Below, piece after piece: positions 7,185-16,306 of a stretch of DNA of 64,000 bases. Location of the stretch: positions 550,441-614,440 of the forward strand of contig NZ_JACIDV010000001.1 of NCBI RefSeq assembly GCF_014196515.1. Reading direction: 5' to 3'. The first letter of the stretch is position 1; the number at the start of each line of letters is the position of its first letter. The translations under genes were made by a program, and so were the position numbers. The notes below the pieces were generated by a model. The model saw only the letters and a program-made list of their open reading frames with translations. It had not been told where the DNA came from and did not search any database. Source of the stretch: Rhizobium skierniewicense. Lineage in GTDB: Bacteria; Pseudomonadota; Alphaproteobacteria; Rhizobiales; Rhizobiaceae.

Positions 7185-8891
7185 TTATTTCTTGCGGGAC
7201 CAGTCCGCGATATTCCAGAGCTCGGAATCCCAGCCGGTCATCTTGACACCCTCCAATGTCAGCGATCGCGACGAAACCTGTCCGCGGTAGATGAGCGGAA
7301 TGTGCGCGCCTTCTTCTGTCAGCATATCGTTGAGCTTTTTGGAAAGCTCGATGCGCTTCTCTTGTTCGGCAGTTTTGGAAAGTTCACCGAGAAGCTTGTC
7401 ATATTCCGGGTTGCAATAACGTGGAATATTCTGGCCCTGCCAACCGTTGGAGGGAGCGGGGACCTTGTCGCACAGCCATTCCGCCAAATATTTTTCCGGG
7501 TCCGTTCCGTCGAAGTTGTTGGTGTACATTTCCACGTCGGCGTAGAACTTCTGGAAGGTATCAGGGCTTGCCGGATCCCCGCCGAAGAACACCGAAGCGC
7601 TGGTATTGCGCAACTCCGCGTCAACGCCGATCTGCGACCACATATCCTTGACCAATTCCTGCGTGGCTTGACGAACGGAGTTGGTGGAGGTGGCGTAGAG
7701 GTAGGACAGGCGAACGCCATTCTTGGCACGGATGCCGTCTGGACCCTTGGCCCAGCCAGCATCGTCTAGCAGCTTGTTAGCGCCGTCGATGTCTTGGGTT
7801 AGGCACCAGTCGTTTGCCGTTGAAGCATAGGCTTCCGGACCGGGCACGATGTTACATGTTGGCCTACCGGATTCGCCATAGGCAGCTTCATCGATGATGT
7901 TACGGTCGATCGCCATGGAAAGAGCCCGGCGAACGGCAGGGTCCGACAGGGATGGATGTGGACCGGCTTCCTTGGTCGATCGTTTGTCGCCCAACGCCGG
8001 GTCGGCATTGTAATGATTGAGGTTAATGCGCTCAACCTGGGTGCCAAACGCTGTGACCAGCTCACCCTTACCCGCGGCCACCATGGTCGCCAGAATTTCG
8101 GGCTCGACCTGCATGTTCCAAGCGTAATCGAACTCACCGGTTTCCAACACCGCGCGGGCAGCGGAGGCCGCGTCACCGCCGCCTTTCAGCGTGGCTGTCG
8201 CGAAGGCAGGTTTGTCCGGATCGCGGTAGTTTGGATTCGCGATGAAGCTGATGACATCGTTGGGTTTGAAATCCTTGACGACGAAGGGGCCGGTTCCGAT
8301 GGGTCCGAAATTCGCCGATGTGCAGCCGGGGGCTTTCGCGCCGACGCAATTTTCGAATTGCTTTTTCTGAATGATCGGGGACTGGCCACCGACAAAGGCG
8401 CTGTAGGGATAAGGCTTGGGTTCGTTGAAGGTAATTTTGACAGTGTGTGGATCGGGCGCTTCGACCGTTTTGACGCCTTCGTACTGTGCCGCCTGTGCGC
8501 AACCGCCGTCCGGGGCTGTGCAATATTTCCAGGTGAAAATCACGTCTTCGGCCGTCAGCGGTGTACCATCCGACCATTTTACGTCGGGCTTGAGCTTCCA
8601 TGTCATGCTCAGCAAGTCTTTCGATATGCCACCATTTTCCAGCGTCGGGATTTCGGTGACCAGCGTGGGGACCAACCCGCCTTTTTCGTCGTACCGCGCC
8701 AGCGGCTCGATGACCATGGAGGCACTGTAGTACTCCTTCGTGCCACCCGAGAGATACGGGTTGAGCGTGGATACGGCCTGCCAAAAGAGTATCTTCAGTT
8801 CGCCGTCAGTGCCGCGTTCCGCATGCGCTGCAGGTGGGGCGAATGCCAAGGCGGCGACGCTGCCTGCTAACAAGATATTGGATTTTCTCAT
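7185..8891 (-). CDS. Family-5 ABC transporter substrate-binding protein
   Basis: Periplasmic receptor, 568 aa, at the long end for family 5. It has a Sec signal peptide ending ...APPAAHA (about residue 24), the family region MTWKLKPDVKWSDGTPLTAE, and two short stretches with paired cysteines (KYCTAPDGGCAQ and NCVGAKAPGCTS) that could form a disulfide in the periplasm. GGGGAA precedes the ATG. It is the first gene of the leftward importer operon and is divergent from the M20 amidohydrolase, so both are probably controlled from 8892-9195. It differs clearly from the first binding protein at 2473, so the two importers probably take up different, perhaps related, substrates. Confidence 0.92.
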   Translation of the reverse strand: MRKSNILLAGSVAALAFAPPAAHAERGTDGELKILFWQAVSTLNPYLSGGTKEYYSASMVIEPLARYDEKGGLVPTLVTEIPTLENGGISKDLLSMTWKLKPDVKWSDGTPLTAEDVIFTWKYCTAPDGGCAQAAQYEGVKTVEAPDPHTVKITFNEPKPYPYSAFVGGQSPIIQKKQFENCVGAKAPGCTSANFGPIGTGPFVVKDFKPNDVISFIANPNYRDPDKPAFATATLKGGGDAASAARAVLETGEFDYAWNMQVEPEILATMVAAGKGELVTAFGTQVERINLNHYNADPALGDKRSTKEAGPHPSLSDPAVRRALSMAIDRNIIDEAAYGESGRPTCNIVPGPEAYASTANDWCLTQDIDGANKLLDDAGWAKGPDGIRAKNGVRLSYLYATSTNSVRQATQELVKDMWSQIGVDAELRNTSASVFFGGDPASPDTFQKFYADVEMYTNNFDGTDPEKYLAEWLCDKVPAPSNGWQGQNIPRYCNPEYDKLLGELSKTAEQEKRIELSKKLNDMLTEEGAHIPLIYRGQVSSRSLTLEGVKMTGWDSELWNIADWSRKK

Positions 8892-9195
8892 TTTATTCCC
8901 CGTTTTGGATTGTTTTGCGTTTGCGCAGCGCGTGCGCGTCCTCGACGCTTCCTTGCAGCTGTGGCTTTTCTAACCACTTGACTTCACAAGGATTTCTTCA
9001 ATTTCTCCTTTGTTTCGAAATTCTGAAAGCGAGTCCGCATCATTGGCCTCATGCGTATTTGACCAAATTTTGTGCCATCTAAACACGAGCCTATTTTTCA
9101 TTCAAGATGCAAATTTCGCACTTGCAAAAAGAGATTTTACGAACGCAGTATGGGGGCAGACCTGTGGGGAACCATGGAAAAAAAGGGGTGCAGAA
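8892..9195. promoter_or_regulatory. Divergent control region between importer and amidohydrolase operons
   Basis: No gene is seen in these 304 bp. They must carry promoters for both the leftward binding-protein operon and the rightward M20/ATPase operon. An inverted repeat TGCAA-N9-TTGCA lies at 9108-9126, about 70 bp before the M20 start, and could be an operator. A possible -35 (TTGACC near 9059) has no good -10. Confidence 0.4.
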
Positions 9196-10359
9196 ATGCC
9201 GATTTTGAATCGTGTCGCCGAAATGCAGGACGATGTAGCCGCTTGGAGGCGCCACCTGCATGAGACGCCGGAATTACTCTATGACGTCTTCCAAACATCG
9301 AAATTCGTCGCGGAGAAATTGCGGTCGTTCGGCTGCGACATCGTGGAAACCGGCATCGGCAAGACCGGTGTCGTCGGTGTCATCAGGGGTCGGCATGGAG
9401 ATGGCCCAACGATTGGCTTTCGCGCCGATATGGACGCATTGCCGATTATGGAAACCAGCGGCAAGCCGTGGGCGTCAAAGGTCCCCGGCAAAGCCCACTC
9501 CTGCGGACACGATGGTCACACGGCCATGCTGTTGGGCGCTGCACAATATCTTTCGGAAACCCGCAATTTCAAGGGTTCCGTCGCTGTGATCTTCCAGCCT
9601 GCGGAGGAGGGTGGAGCTGGCGCGCTTGCCATGCTGAATGATGGCATGATGGACAAGTTCGGCATTGCAGAAGTTTATGGCATGCACAATGAACCCGGTA
9701 TTCCCGTGGGTAATTTTGCCATCCGCAAGGGCTCCGTCATGGCGGCGGCTGACAGTTTCGAAATCAAGATTACCGGTCGTGGAAGCCACGCGGCGGCACC
9801 GCATCTGTCGATTGATCCTGTCTTGACATCGGCGCACGTCATCATTGCCCTACAGTCTATCGTGTCTCGCCAGATGGATCCGTTGAAATCGCTTGTGGTC
9901 ACTGTCGCGACCACCCATGGCGGCACGGCGGTGAACGTCATACCGGGTGATGTAACGTTGACGGGGACCGTTCGAACATTGCTGCCGGAAACGCGAGATT
10001 TTGCCCAGAAGCGCCTGACCGAAGTTGCCCAGGCAACCGCGCAAGTTCATGGCGCCACCGCGGAGGTGACCTATCGCCGGGGTTACCCCGTGACCTTCAA
10101 TCATGAAAACGAGACCGATTTTGCCGTGGGTGTGGCCAGCGCTGTCGCTGGATCCAATGCGGTCAATTCCAATGCGGCCCCACACATGGGTGCGGAAGAC
10201 TTTTCCTACATGCTGGAAGCACGTCCTGGAGCTTTCATCTTCCTCGGTAATGGCGATACGGCTGGTCTTCATAACGCAGCATACGACTTCAATGACGAGG
10301 CGCTTCCCTATGGCATCAGCTATTGGGTCGGGCTCGCTGAAAAAGCTCTCGCCGCTTGA
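9196..10359 (+). CDS. M20-family metal-dependent amidohydrolase (hippurate/N-acyl amino acid type)
   Basis: Cytoplasmic dinuclear-metal amidohydrolase, 387 aa, removing an acyl or carbamoyl group from an amino acid or peptide. The motifs are FRADMDALP (residues 75-83), the metal site HSCGHDGHTAML (Cys103, His105, His108) and the catalytic pair PAEEGGAGA (Glu137-Glu138), with a downstream GRGSHAAAPH dimerisation region and the closing MGAEDFSYML. ATG 9196 has AGGGG 7 nt upstream; an open frame back to 9010 has no family sequence. It is followed after 32 bp by the ABC ATPase gene, linking import to hydrolysis. Hippurate hydrolase, N-acetyl-peptide deacetylase and indole-acetyl hydrolase types cannot be told apart here. 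Confidence 0.93.
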   Translation: MPILNRVAEMQDDVAAWRRHLHETPELLYDVFQTSKFVAEKLRSFGCDIVETGIGKTGVVGVIRGRHGDGPTIGFRADMDALPIMETSGKPWASKVPGKAHSCGHDGHTAMLLGAAQYLSETRNFKGSVAVIFQPAEEGGAGALAMLNDGMMDKFGIAEVYGMHNEPGIPVGNFAIRKGSVMAAADSFEIKITGRGSHAAAPHLSIDPVLTSAHVIIALQSIVSRQMDPLKSLVVTVATTHGGTAVNVIPGDVTLTGTVRTLLPETRDFAQKRLTEVAQATAQVHGATAEVTYRRGYPVTFNHENETDFAVGVASAVAGSNAVNSNAAPHMGAEDFSYMLEARPGAFIFLGNGDTAGLHNAAYDFNDEALPYGISYWVGLAEKALAA

Positions 10360-10391
10360 TGCGGCTGCGCCTTCATTTTTAGGAGATGTCC

Positions 10392-12242
10392 ATGCTGCTG
10401 TCAGCCACTGCAATGGAACATGCTGGCGGTTCGGTCAGCCCCGTCATTTCCGTTCAGAATCTCACGACCTCCTTCCGTCTGGAAGGAGCTTGGAAATCGG
10501 TGGTGCGCGATATGAGTTTCGATATCGCACCGAAAGAGACTTTGGCCATCGTGGGCGAAAGTGGCTCCGGCAAAAGCGTCACGTCGCTTTCCATCATGCG
10601 TCTGCTGGACAAGAAGACCAGTCGCATCGAAGGCAAGGTCGTGCTCGGTGGTCGTGATCTTCTCTCTTTACCGGAAGAAGAGATGCGCAAGGTGCGCGGC
10701 AGGGATATCTCCATGATATTCCAGGAGCCGATGACCAGTCTCAATCCGATCTTCCCGATCGGTAAGCAGATTTCTGAAGCGCTGACGGTGCATCAGAACA
10801 TGTCGTCATCTTCTGCCAAGGCCGAAGTGATCCGGTTGCTGGAAAAGGTGCGCATCCCCAACGCCAAAGCCCGTTACGATGAATATCCACACCAGTTTTC
10901 CGGCGGTATGCGCCAGCGTGTCATGATCGCCATGGCGCTGTCTTCCAAGCCAAAGCTTCTGATCGCCGATGAGCCGACCACGGCCCTCGATGTGACGATC
11001 CAGGGCCAGATATTGGATCTCATCAAGACCCTTCAGGAAGAGGAGGGCATGTCGGTTCTCTTTATCACGCATGACATGGGCGTGGTCGCCGAGGTGGCGG
11101 ACCGCACGATCGTGATGTTCCGTGGAGATATGGCCGAAACTGGCACGACCGACGATATCTTCCATCGCGGCAAACATCCTTACACACGGGCCCTGTTGTC
11201 CGCCGTTCCGAGGCTCGGCTCGATGGCGAGCCTCGATCTGCCCATGCGCTTTCCGGTCATCGACATCAAGACCGGCGAAAATCAGCCGTTGATGGAGGTG
11301 ACGGACACAGTCAAGAAGTCGATGACGCCGATCCTCTCGGTCAAGGATCTCACCACGCGTTTCGATATTCGGTCTGGCATTCTCGCGCGCAAATCCGGTG
11401 CCGTTCATGCTGTTGAAAAGGTGTCTTTCGATTTGCATGAGGGCGAGACCCTGTCTCTGGTGGGTGAATCCGGTTGTGGCAAGTCCACAACAGGGCGCTC
11501 GATCACCCGCCTGATAGAGCCGACCGCTGGTCGTGTCACGCTGGACGGATACGATGTGATGCGGCTCGATAAACCCAGTTTGCGGGCGATGCGCCGCAGC
11601 GTCCAGATGATTTTCCAGGACCCCTTCGCCAGTCTCGATCCGCGCATGACAGTCGGATCTGCCATTATGGAGCCGTTTCTCGAGCACAGGCTGGGAACGA
11701 AGGCGCAGGCGCGGGAGAAAACTGCAGGGCTTCTTCAAAAAGTCGGGCTTTCTCCCGATATGATGCGGCGGTTTCCTCACGAGTTTTCAGGTGGGCAGCG
11801 CCAACGCGTCGCTATCGCGCGCTCGCTCATGCTCGACCCAAAGATCATTGTTGCGGATGAAGCGGTCTCTGCACTCGATGTCTCCATCAAGGCGCAGGTT
11901 TGCAATCTGCTTCTCGATTTGCAGCAGAGCCTCAATCTGGCGTTCCTGTTCATCAGCCATGATATGGCGGTGGTGGAACGGGTCAGTCATCGCGTGGCCG
12001 TGATGTATCTCGGAGAAATCGTCGAAATCGGGCCGCGCTCCGCTGTCTTTGACAATCCCCAACACGAATACACACGCAAGCTCATGTCGGCTGTTCCGGT
12101 GCCGGACCCAACGCGACGCGCCATCAAGCGCAATATGGCGACGGATGAGATCAAAAGTCCGATCCGGCCCGTGGATTATGTTCCACCGGTTCGGCGGTAC
12201 CGCGAGGTGTCTGCCGGACATCTGGTTCAGGATATCGCCTGA
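10392..12242 (+). CDS. Fused double ABC ATPase (DppD-DppF type)
   Basis: Two complete ABC ATPase domains in one 616-aa chain, providing energy for a dipeptide-type importer. Domain 1 has [30 protein letters not shown] and [12 protein letters not shown]; domain 2 has [34 protein letters not shown] and [12 protein letters not shown]. Each is followed by an oligopeptide-ATPase C-terminal segment ([24 protein letters not shown]). ATG 10392 is chosen because AGGAG lies 6 nt before it; ATG 10386 touches that site. The nearest ATPase-less permeases are at 5183-7106, and this protein most likely serves them and possibly the left-edge transporter too. Confidence 0.94.
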   Translation: MLLSATAMEHAGGSVSPVISVQNLTTSFRLEGAWKSVVRDMSFDIAPKETLAIVGESGSGKSVTSLSIMRLLDKKTSRIEGKVVLGGRDLLSLPEEEMRKVRGRDISMIFQEPMTSLNPIFPIGKQISEALTVHQNMSSSSAKAEVIRLLEKVRIPNAKARYDEYPHQFSGGMRQRVMIAMALSSKPKLLIADEPTTALDVTIQGQILDLIKTLQEEEGMSVLFITHDMGVVAEVADRTIVMFRGDMAETGTTDDIFHRGKHPYTRALLSAVPRLGSMASLDLPMRFPVIDIKTGENQPLMEVTDTVKKSMTPILSVKDLTTRFDIRSGILARKSGAVHAVEKVSFDLHEGETLSLVGESGCGKSTTGRSITRLIEPTAGRVTLDGYDVMRLDKPSLRAMRRSVQMIFQDPFASLDPRMTVGSAIMEPFLEHRLGTKAQAREKTAGLLQKVGLSPDMMRRFPHEFSGGQRQRVAIARSLMLDPKIIVADEAVSALDVSIKAQVCNLLLDLQQSLNLAFLFISHDMAVVERVSHRVAVMYLGEIVEIGPRSAVFDNPQHEYTRKLMSAVPVPDPTRRAIKRNMATDEIKSPIRPVDYVPPVRRYREVSAGHLVQDIA

Positions 12243-12395
12243 GCGACCGGTCGCCGGGGTTCGAATTTCCTTTCTCTCTTGTGTAACCACCAATCCGGTG
12301 TCAGAGCGGCGCGCTATGGCATGGCTAAAACTGCATGTCTGAATGATCAAAATTTAATCAACGCGACGAATTGCTTTTAAATCATACGATTGAGA

Positions 12396-12466
12396 CTACC
12401 CGTTCGGGTAGGTATTTGTGTTTTTATCATGGAAACTACCCATCCGAAACAACGCCCTACCTATTC
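12396..12466. promoter_or_regulatory. Perfect palindrome plus two related half-sites upstream of the racemase operon
   Basis: A perfect 16-bp palindrome CTACCCGTTCGGGTAG (12396-12411) is followed by CTACCCATCCG at 12436 and CTACCTATTCC at 12457. Start-to-start distances are 40 and 21 bp, roughly whole helical turns, which suits cooperative binding of one regulator. It lies in the 296-bp gap (12243-12538), which holds no gene. The binding protein is not known. Confidence 0.5.
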
Positions 12467-12538
12467 CTCAATCCCCTTCCACTCTGCGGTTGAGCGATGC
12501 ACGGTAGCGTCATCACAAAACGGGAGGGGGAGTTCCAG

Positions 12539-13312
12539 ATGCAAGACAACACAGTCCACATCCGCGTCATCTCACCGCTCGTCACAAGGGGCTTTCGCAA
12601 GCTTGCTGATCTCAAGGCGCTGGAATACCCGGGAATAGCAGTGTCTCATGCCGAGATCTCGACGGGGCCAGCTTCGATCGAAAGCGAATTCGAGGCAGCG
12701 ATGTCCGTGCCCGGCACTCTCCTTGAAGTCAACAAAGCCGATCGAGACGGCGTCGATGCTGTGATCATAGATTGCATGGGCGACCCAGGTCTGAGGCCTG
12801 CAAGGGAAATCACAGACATGGTCGTGGTCGGGCCGGCGCAGACCGGCATGCACATCGCCGCCATGCTTGGCCACACATTTTCGGTCATAACCGTCATGCG
12901 CCGCTTGAGGCCATCCTTTGAGAACACGGCCGCGTTGTGCGGTCTTTCCAGCAAGTTGGCATCGGTGCGCAGTGTGGATATTCCGGTTCTCCATCTGGAA
13001 GCCGACAGGACAGAAACCTTGCGTCGGCTTATCGAAGAGGGTCGAAAAGCTGTCGAGGAGGATGGCGCAGAGGCGCTGATCTTCGGCTGTACGGGACTGA
13101 TGGGTTGTGCTGCCGGTTTGCGGGCCGGCCTGCTCGCCGAAGGCATTGATGTTCCTGTGATAGACCCGATACCGACAGCCATCTCGATCGCCGCAGGCTT
13201 GGTCCGTGCCGGTCTCTCGCAAAGCAGGACGACGTATCCACCACCACCGGAAAAAGCATTGATCGGCTACGATGCGCTCCACGCATCCATGCCGCCGCTT
13301 GCCGCCGAATAA
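12539..13312 (+). CDS. Asp/Glu/hydantoin racemase family protein
   Basis: Cofactor-independent racemase, 257 aa. The two catalytic cysteines of the family are visible as Cys79 (IIDCMGDPG) and Cys184 (FGCTGLMG), a spacing very close to that of hydantoin racemases. ATG 12539 follows a purine-rich ribosome site (GGGAGGGGGAG); the in-frame upstream ATG at 12497 lacks one. It opens an operon with a polyamine-type importer, a HyuA-like protein and two DUF917 proteins, which supports racemisation of a 5-substituted hydantoin or related ring over aspartate or glutamate racemisation. That choice is inference from context. Confidence 0.87.
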   Translation: MQDNTVHIRVISPLVTRGFRKLADLKALEYPGIAVSHAEISTGPASIESEFEAAMSVPGTLLEVNKADRDGVDAVIIDCMGDPGLRPAREITDMVVVGPAQTGMHIAAMLGHTFSVITVMRRLRPSFENTAALCGLSSKLASVRSVDIPVLHLEADRTETLRRLIEEGRKAVEEDGAEALIFGCTGLMGCAAGLRAGLLAEGIDVPVIDPIPTAISIAAGLVRAGLSQSRTTYPPPPEKALIGYDALHASMPPLAAE

Positions 13313-13324
13313 TCAGGAGACCGG

Positions 13325-14263
13325 ATGAGGGATATGGCAACAGGCACGGTCACCACCACTGCAGAAAGAAACACCGGGACGGCCGGTCTGCGCATGGGAC
13401 AGCGCTTCTTTTCAGGGGGAATTTTCTGGCTGCTGGTTATTCCGGCGTTTCTCTTCTTCCTCGTCTTCTTCGTCGTGCCCACCGCATCTCTTTTTGCCTT
13501 GGCGTTCAACAAATCGACAGCTGGTGTCATCAGCCTGTCCAGCGTGATCACCTTCGACAATTTCGTGCGCATCTTCACGCGTTCAATTTACTACGAGTCC
13601 ATCCTGCGTTCGGTTGGTATCGCCACCGTTGTGTCGCTCATATGTCTGTTTTTTGGCTATCCGCTGGCCTATGTCATTGCCAAGACCGTAAGTCCCGGCC
13701 GAAACGCGCTGTTGATGATACTTGTCCTGTCGTCCATGCAGCTCGACATGGTCATTCGTCTGTATGGTCTGATGGTTCTGCTGGGCGACAACGGTCTCAT
13801 CAACGGCGCATTGATCAAGTTGGGTGTCATTTCCGGGCCGCTGCCGTTGATGTACAACACCTTCGGCGTGGTGGTCGGACTTGTACAGATTACACTGCCC
13901 TTCATGGTTCTGTCGTTGATCGGCATCATCAAATCCATTCATCCATCGCTGGAAGAGGCGGCTCGGTCTCTGGGCGCGTCTCGCGCAAAAGCGTTTTGGT
14001 CGGTCGTGCTGCCGCTTTCCATGCCTGGGATTCTGGCGGGAACACTGCTTGTCTTTGCGCTCGCGATCTCTTCTTACGTCGTTCCCGCGCTGATGGGCGG
14101 ATGGAAGGTCATGGTCCTGCCCATCCACATCTATCAGCAGGTGGCCGAAACCGGTCGCTGGCAGTTCGGCGCGGCCATCGCCGTTGTTCTTTTCGTCACA
14201 AGCCTCATGGCTATTGCCGTCTATCAGAGGGTTGCCATGCGCACGACAGGAGGTCGGAGTTGA
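13325..14263 (+). CDS. Polyamine/iron-type ABC transporter permease (PotB-like)
   Basis: Inner-membrane permease, 312 aa, about six membrane helices. It begins with a soluble leader of about 30 residues, then WLLVIPAFLFFLVFFVVP, and has the coupling motif EEAARSLGASRAKAFWSVVLP near residue 215. AGGAG lies 6 nt before ATG 13325. Its stop overlaps the start of the next permease (TGATG), so the pair is translationally coupled. Confidence 0.93.
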   Translation: MRDMATGTVTTTAERNTGTAGLRMGQRFFSGGIFWLLVIPAFLFFLVFFVVPTASLFALAFNKSTAGVISLSSVITFDNFVRIFTRSIYYESILRSVGIATVVSLICLFFGYPLAYVIAKTVSPGRNALLMILVLSSMQLDMVIRLYGLMVLLGDNGLINGALIKLGVISGPLPLMYNTFGVVVGLVQITLPFMVLSLIGIIKSIHPSLEEAARSLGASRAKAFWSVVLPLSMPGILAGTLLVFALAISSYVVPALMGGWKVMVLPIHIYQQVAETGRWQFGAAIAVVLFVTSLMAIAVYQRVAMRTTGGRS

Positions 14264-15066
14264 TGCGCGATGAATCTCCCATCCCGTTTGTCTTCAAGAC
14301 GATCTCGCTTCTGACGCTGGCCATTCTGCTCGTGCCCGTTGTTATCGTGGTGCTGGCGGGCTTGAATTCCGGGGACTACCTCACCTTCCCCCCACAGGGC
14401 TTTTCGCTACGGTGGGTCTATGCTTTCCTGACATCACCTTCGTTCCTGTCTGCCTACGGCGTGTCATTTCTGGTTGCCGCGATCTCGACGGCGATCTCGA
14501 CGGTGCTCGGCACCATGGCAGCCCTTTTCCTGTCGCGCGCCTCCGGCCCGTTGATTGGAATGTTGCGCGCCTTTTTCATGATGCCGATCGTCCTTCCCGG
14601 CGTCGTTCTTGGCCTTGCTCTTTACGTCTTCTATGTCACAAGCGGAATCGGGCTGGCACGCAGCCTGACCGGCCTCGTCATCGGCCATGTCATCGTCACG
14701 TGCCCGTTCGTGATTGCGACTGTCACGGCTTCGCTCGTCGGTTTCGACCGGAGCCTTGAAGAGGCGGCACGGTCGCTCGGTGCTTCACCCTTTACAGCCT
14801 TTCGGCTGATCACGCTCAAGATCATCGCGCCCGCCATTTCAGCAGGCACAATCTTCGCCTTCATCATTTCCTTTGGGCAGTTCGAAGTGACGCTGTTCCT
14901 GTCGACACCGAACCTCCAGACGCTGCCAATGGCGATGTATGTCGCGTTGCGTTACGCGTTCGAGCCGACGGCCGCAGCTGCCGGTATCTTTGCCATCCTT
15001 CTCGTCGTCATTTCGATGATCGCGACGTCTAAACTCGTCAATCTTAAACGTATCTTCGGCGGCTGA
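14263..15066 (+). CDS. Polyamine/iron-type ABC transporter permease (PotC-like)
   Basis: Second permease, 267 aa, starting at the ATG that overlaps the previous stop. Hydrophobic segments begin with TISLLTLAILLVPVVIVVLA; the coupling motif is EEAARSLGASPFTAFRLITL. A longer open frame back to 13642 lies inside the previous gene and is not used. GGAGGTCGGAG just before the ATG is the likely ribosome site. Confidence 0.93.
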   Translation: MRDESPIPFVFKTISLLTLAILLVPVVIVVLAGLNSGDYLTFPPQGFSLRWVYAFLTSPSFLSAYGVSFLVAAISTAISTVLGTMAALFLSRASGPLIGMLRAFFMMPIVLPGVVLGLALYVFYVTSGIGLARSLTGLVIGHVIVTCPFVIATVTASLVGFDRSLEEAARSLGASPFTAFRLITLKIIAPAISAGTIFAFIISFGQFEVTLFLSTPNLQTLPMAMYVALRYAFEPTAAAAGIFAILLVVISMIATSKLVNLKRIFGG

Positions 15067-15123
15067 ACGCCCGCCTGAGACTGAACGACCGATCCCGCAT
15101 CCATAAGTTCAAAAAAGGGGAAC

Positions 15124-16233
15124 ATGGACATGACTGGAAAGACATTCGATCCCAATCGCCGCAAGCTTCTCAAACTGAGTGCCGCAGCAGCCACCCTGCC
15201 GCTGTTCAACATCAATCACGCGTTTTCCCAGGATGTGACCTATGACGGATCGGTCTTTGATGCCGGTGGTGCTGTCCTGCGGATCGGCGAATGGGGCGGT
15301 CCCTGGGGTGAGCTCGTTCACAAATATCTGCTCACGGATTTCGCCAGGGATTACAACTGCAAGATCGAATATGACTCGACCTGGCCGTGGTTCCCGAAAT
15401 TCGTCGCCAACGGGCCGCAAAAGCCACCGCTCGACGTGACCAACTGGAACCTGCCGGAAATGTTCAAGACGGCAGCGGCGGGCGACTTCTTCCACACCAT
15501 CGAAGAAATTCTTCCCAACCTTCCGAACGGCAAGAACCTATGGCCATTCGCCACATCGAATGGTGTCGGCGTGACATGGGCTTTCAACCAATATGTTCAC
15601 GCCTACCGCACGGATCTCGTCACCCCCCCACCGACGAGCTTCAAGGATATGTGGAAGCCGGAATTTGCTGGCAAGCGCGGTACCTATATCACATCCAACA
15701 CCTTGCAAATGGACTTCTTCCTCGTCGCCTGCAGCCTGTTCGGCAAGGACCAGTACGATCTCGACGCCGGTTACGAGGCGATGCGGGCCTTGATGCCCGC
15801 CAAGATTTCAGACTTTACCGGCAACATGCAGACATTGATGGATCGCGGCGAAGTCGTCATCGCGGTTCAGAGCGATGCCGAACCGATGCAGGCCCATGAC
15901 AAAGGTGCGCCTTTCGCTGTCATGTACTGGAAAGAATTGCAGCCGATCCTGACGCAGACCTACACGATTAGCCGCTATTCCGAGCCGACCCAGAAAAAAC
16001 TGGCCTATGCGCTGCTGAACCGTGCGCTGGAACCGTCCTTCATGACCAATATGGGCAAGGAATTCTATCTGCGGCCAACGGTTTCCAATGCCGTTCTGCC
16101 GGACAATCTGGTGAAGTCGGGCATCGTCAACAGTGCCGATGCCATCAAGGATTTCTGGTTGCCGGACTGGAAGGCCTATCTGGAGAACGAAGACGAGATC
16201 GTTGAGACAGTGAACGAAATCTTCGCGGGCTGA
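15124..16233 (+). CDS. Tat-exported extracellular solute-binding protein (spermidine/putrescine type)
   Basis: Periplasmic receptor of the third importer, 369 aa. The N terminus carries a twin-arginine signal (NRRKLLKLSAAAATLPLF), implying export after folding or cofactor binding, unlike the two Sec-type binding proteins upstream. The mature part has LRIGEWGGPWGELVHKYL and TWAFNQYVHAYRTDLV, typical of family-1 receptors for polyamines, iron or small organic anions. ATG 15130 is an alternative start with better spacing to AGGGG. It lies between the permease and ATPase genes of the same operon and is followed by a hairpin. Confidence 0.9.
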   Translation: MDMTGKTFDPNRRKLLKLSAAAATLPLFNINHAFSQDVTYDGSVFDAGGAVLRIGEWGGPWGELVHKYLLTDFARDYNCKIEYDSTWPWFPKFVANGPQKPPLDVTNWNLPEMFKTAAAGDFFHTIEEILPNLPNGKNLWPFATSNGVGVTWAFNQYVHAYRTDLVTPPPTSFKDMWKPEFAGKRGTYITSNTLQMDFFLVACSLFGKDQYDLDAGYEAMRALMPAKISDFTGNMQTLMDRGEVVIAVQSDAEPMQAHDKGAPFAVMYWKELQPILTQTYTISRYSEPTQKKLAYALLNRALEPSFMTNMGKEFYLRPTVSNAVLPDNLVKSGIVNSADAIKDFWLPDWKAYLENEDEIVETVNEIFAG

Positions 16234-16253
16234 TCGAGACAGACGGTGGAAGC

Positions 16254-16276
16254 GGTGGCCGTGTTGCGCGGCCACC
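16254..16276 (+). terminator. Intercistronic hairpin after the third binding-protein gene
   Basis: Perfect 8-bp stem GGTGGCCG / CGGCCACC with a 7-nt loop, 20 bp after the binding-protein stop and before the ATPase gene. There is no T-run. It is the third such hairpin after a binding-protein gene in this window. Confidence 0.55.
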
Positions 16277-16306
16277 AGCCAACGGACACATGGGAATTAC
16301 AGGACG

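Noticed and set aside
6681..7769. 362-codon plus-strand frame across the permease and binding-protein genes
   Set aside because: It runs antisense through two well-supported genes and their spacer; composition is that of a shadow frame.
10806..11780. 324-codon minus-strand frame opposite the double ATPase
   Set aside because: The opposite strand has all Walker and signature motifs; this frame has none.
12396..12411. Palindrome before the racemase as a transcription terminator
   Set aside because: The two-base centre prevents a stable RNA loop, no T-run follows, and related half-sites follow instead, so an operator is more likely.
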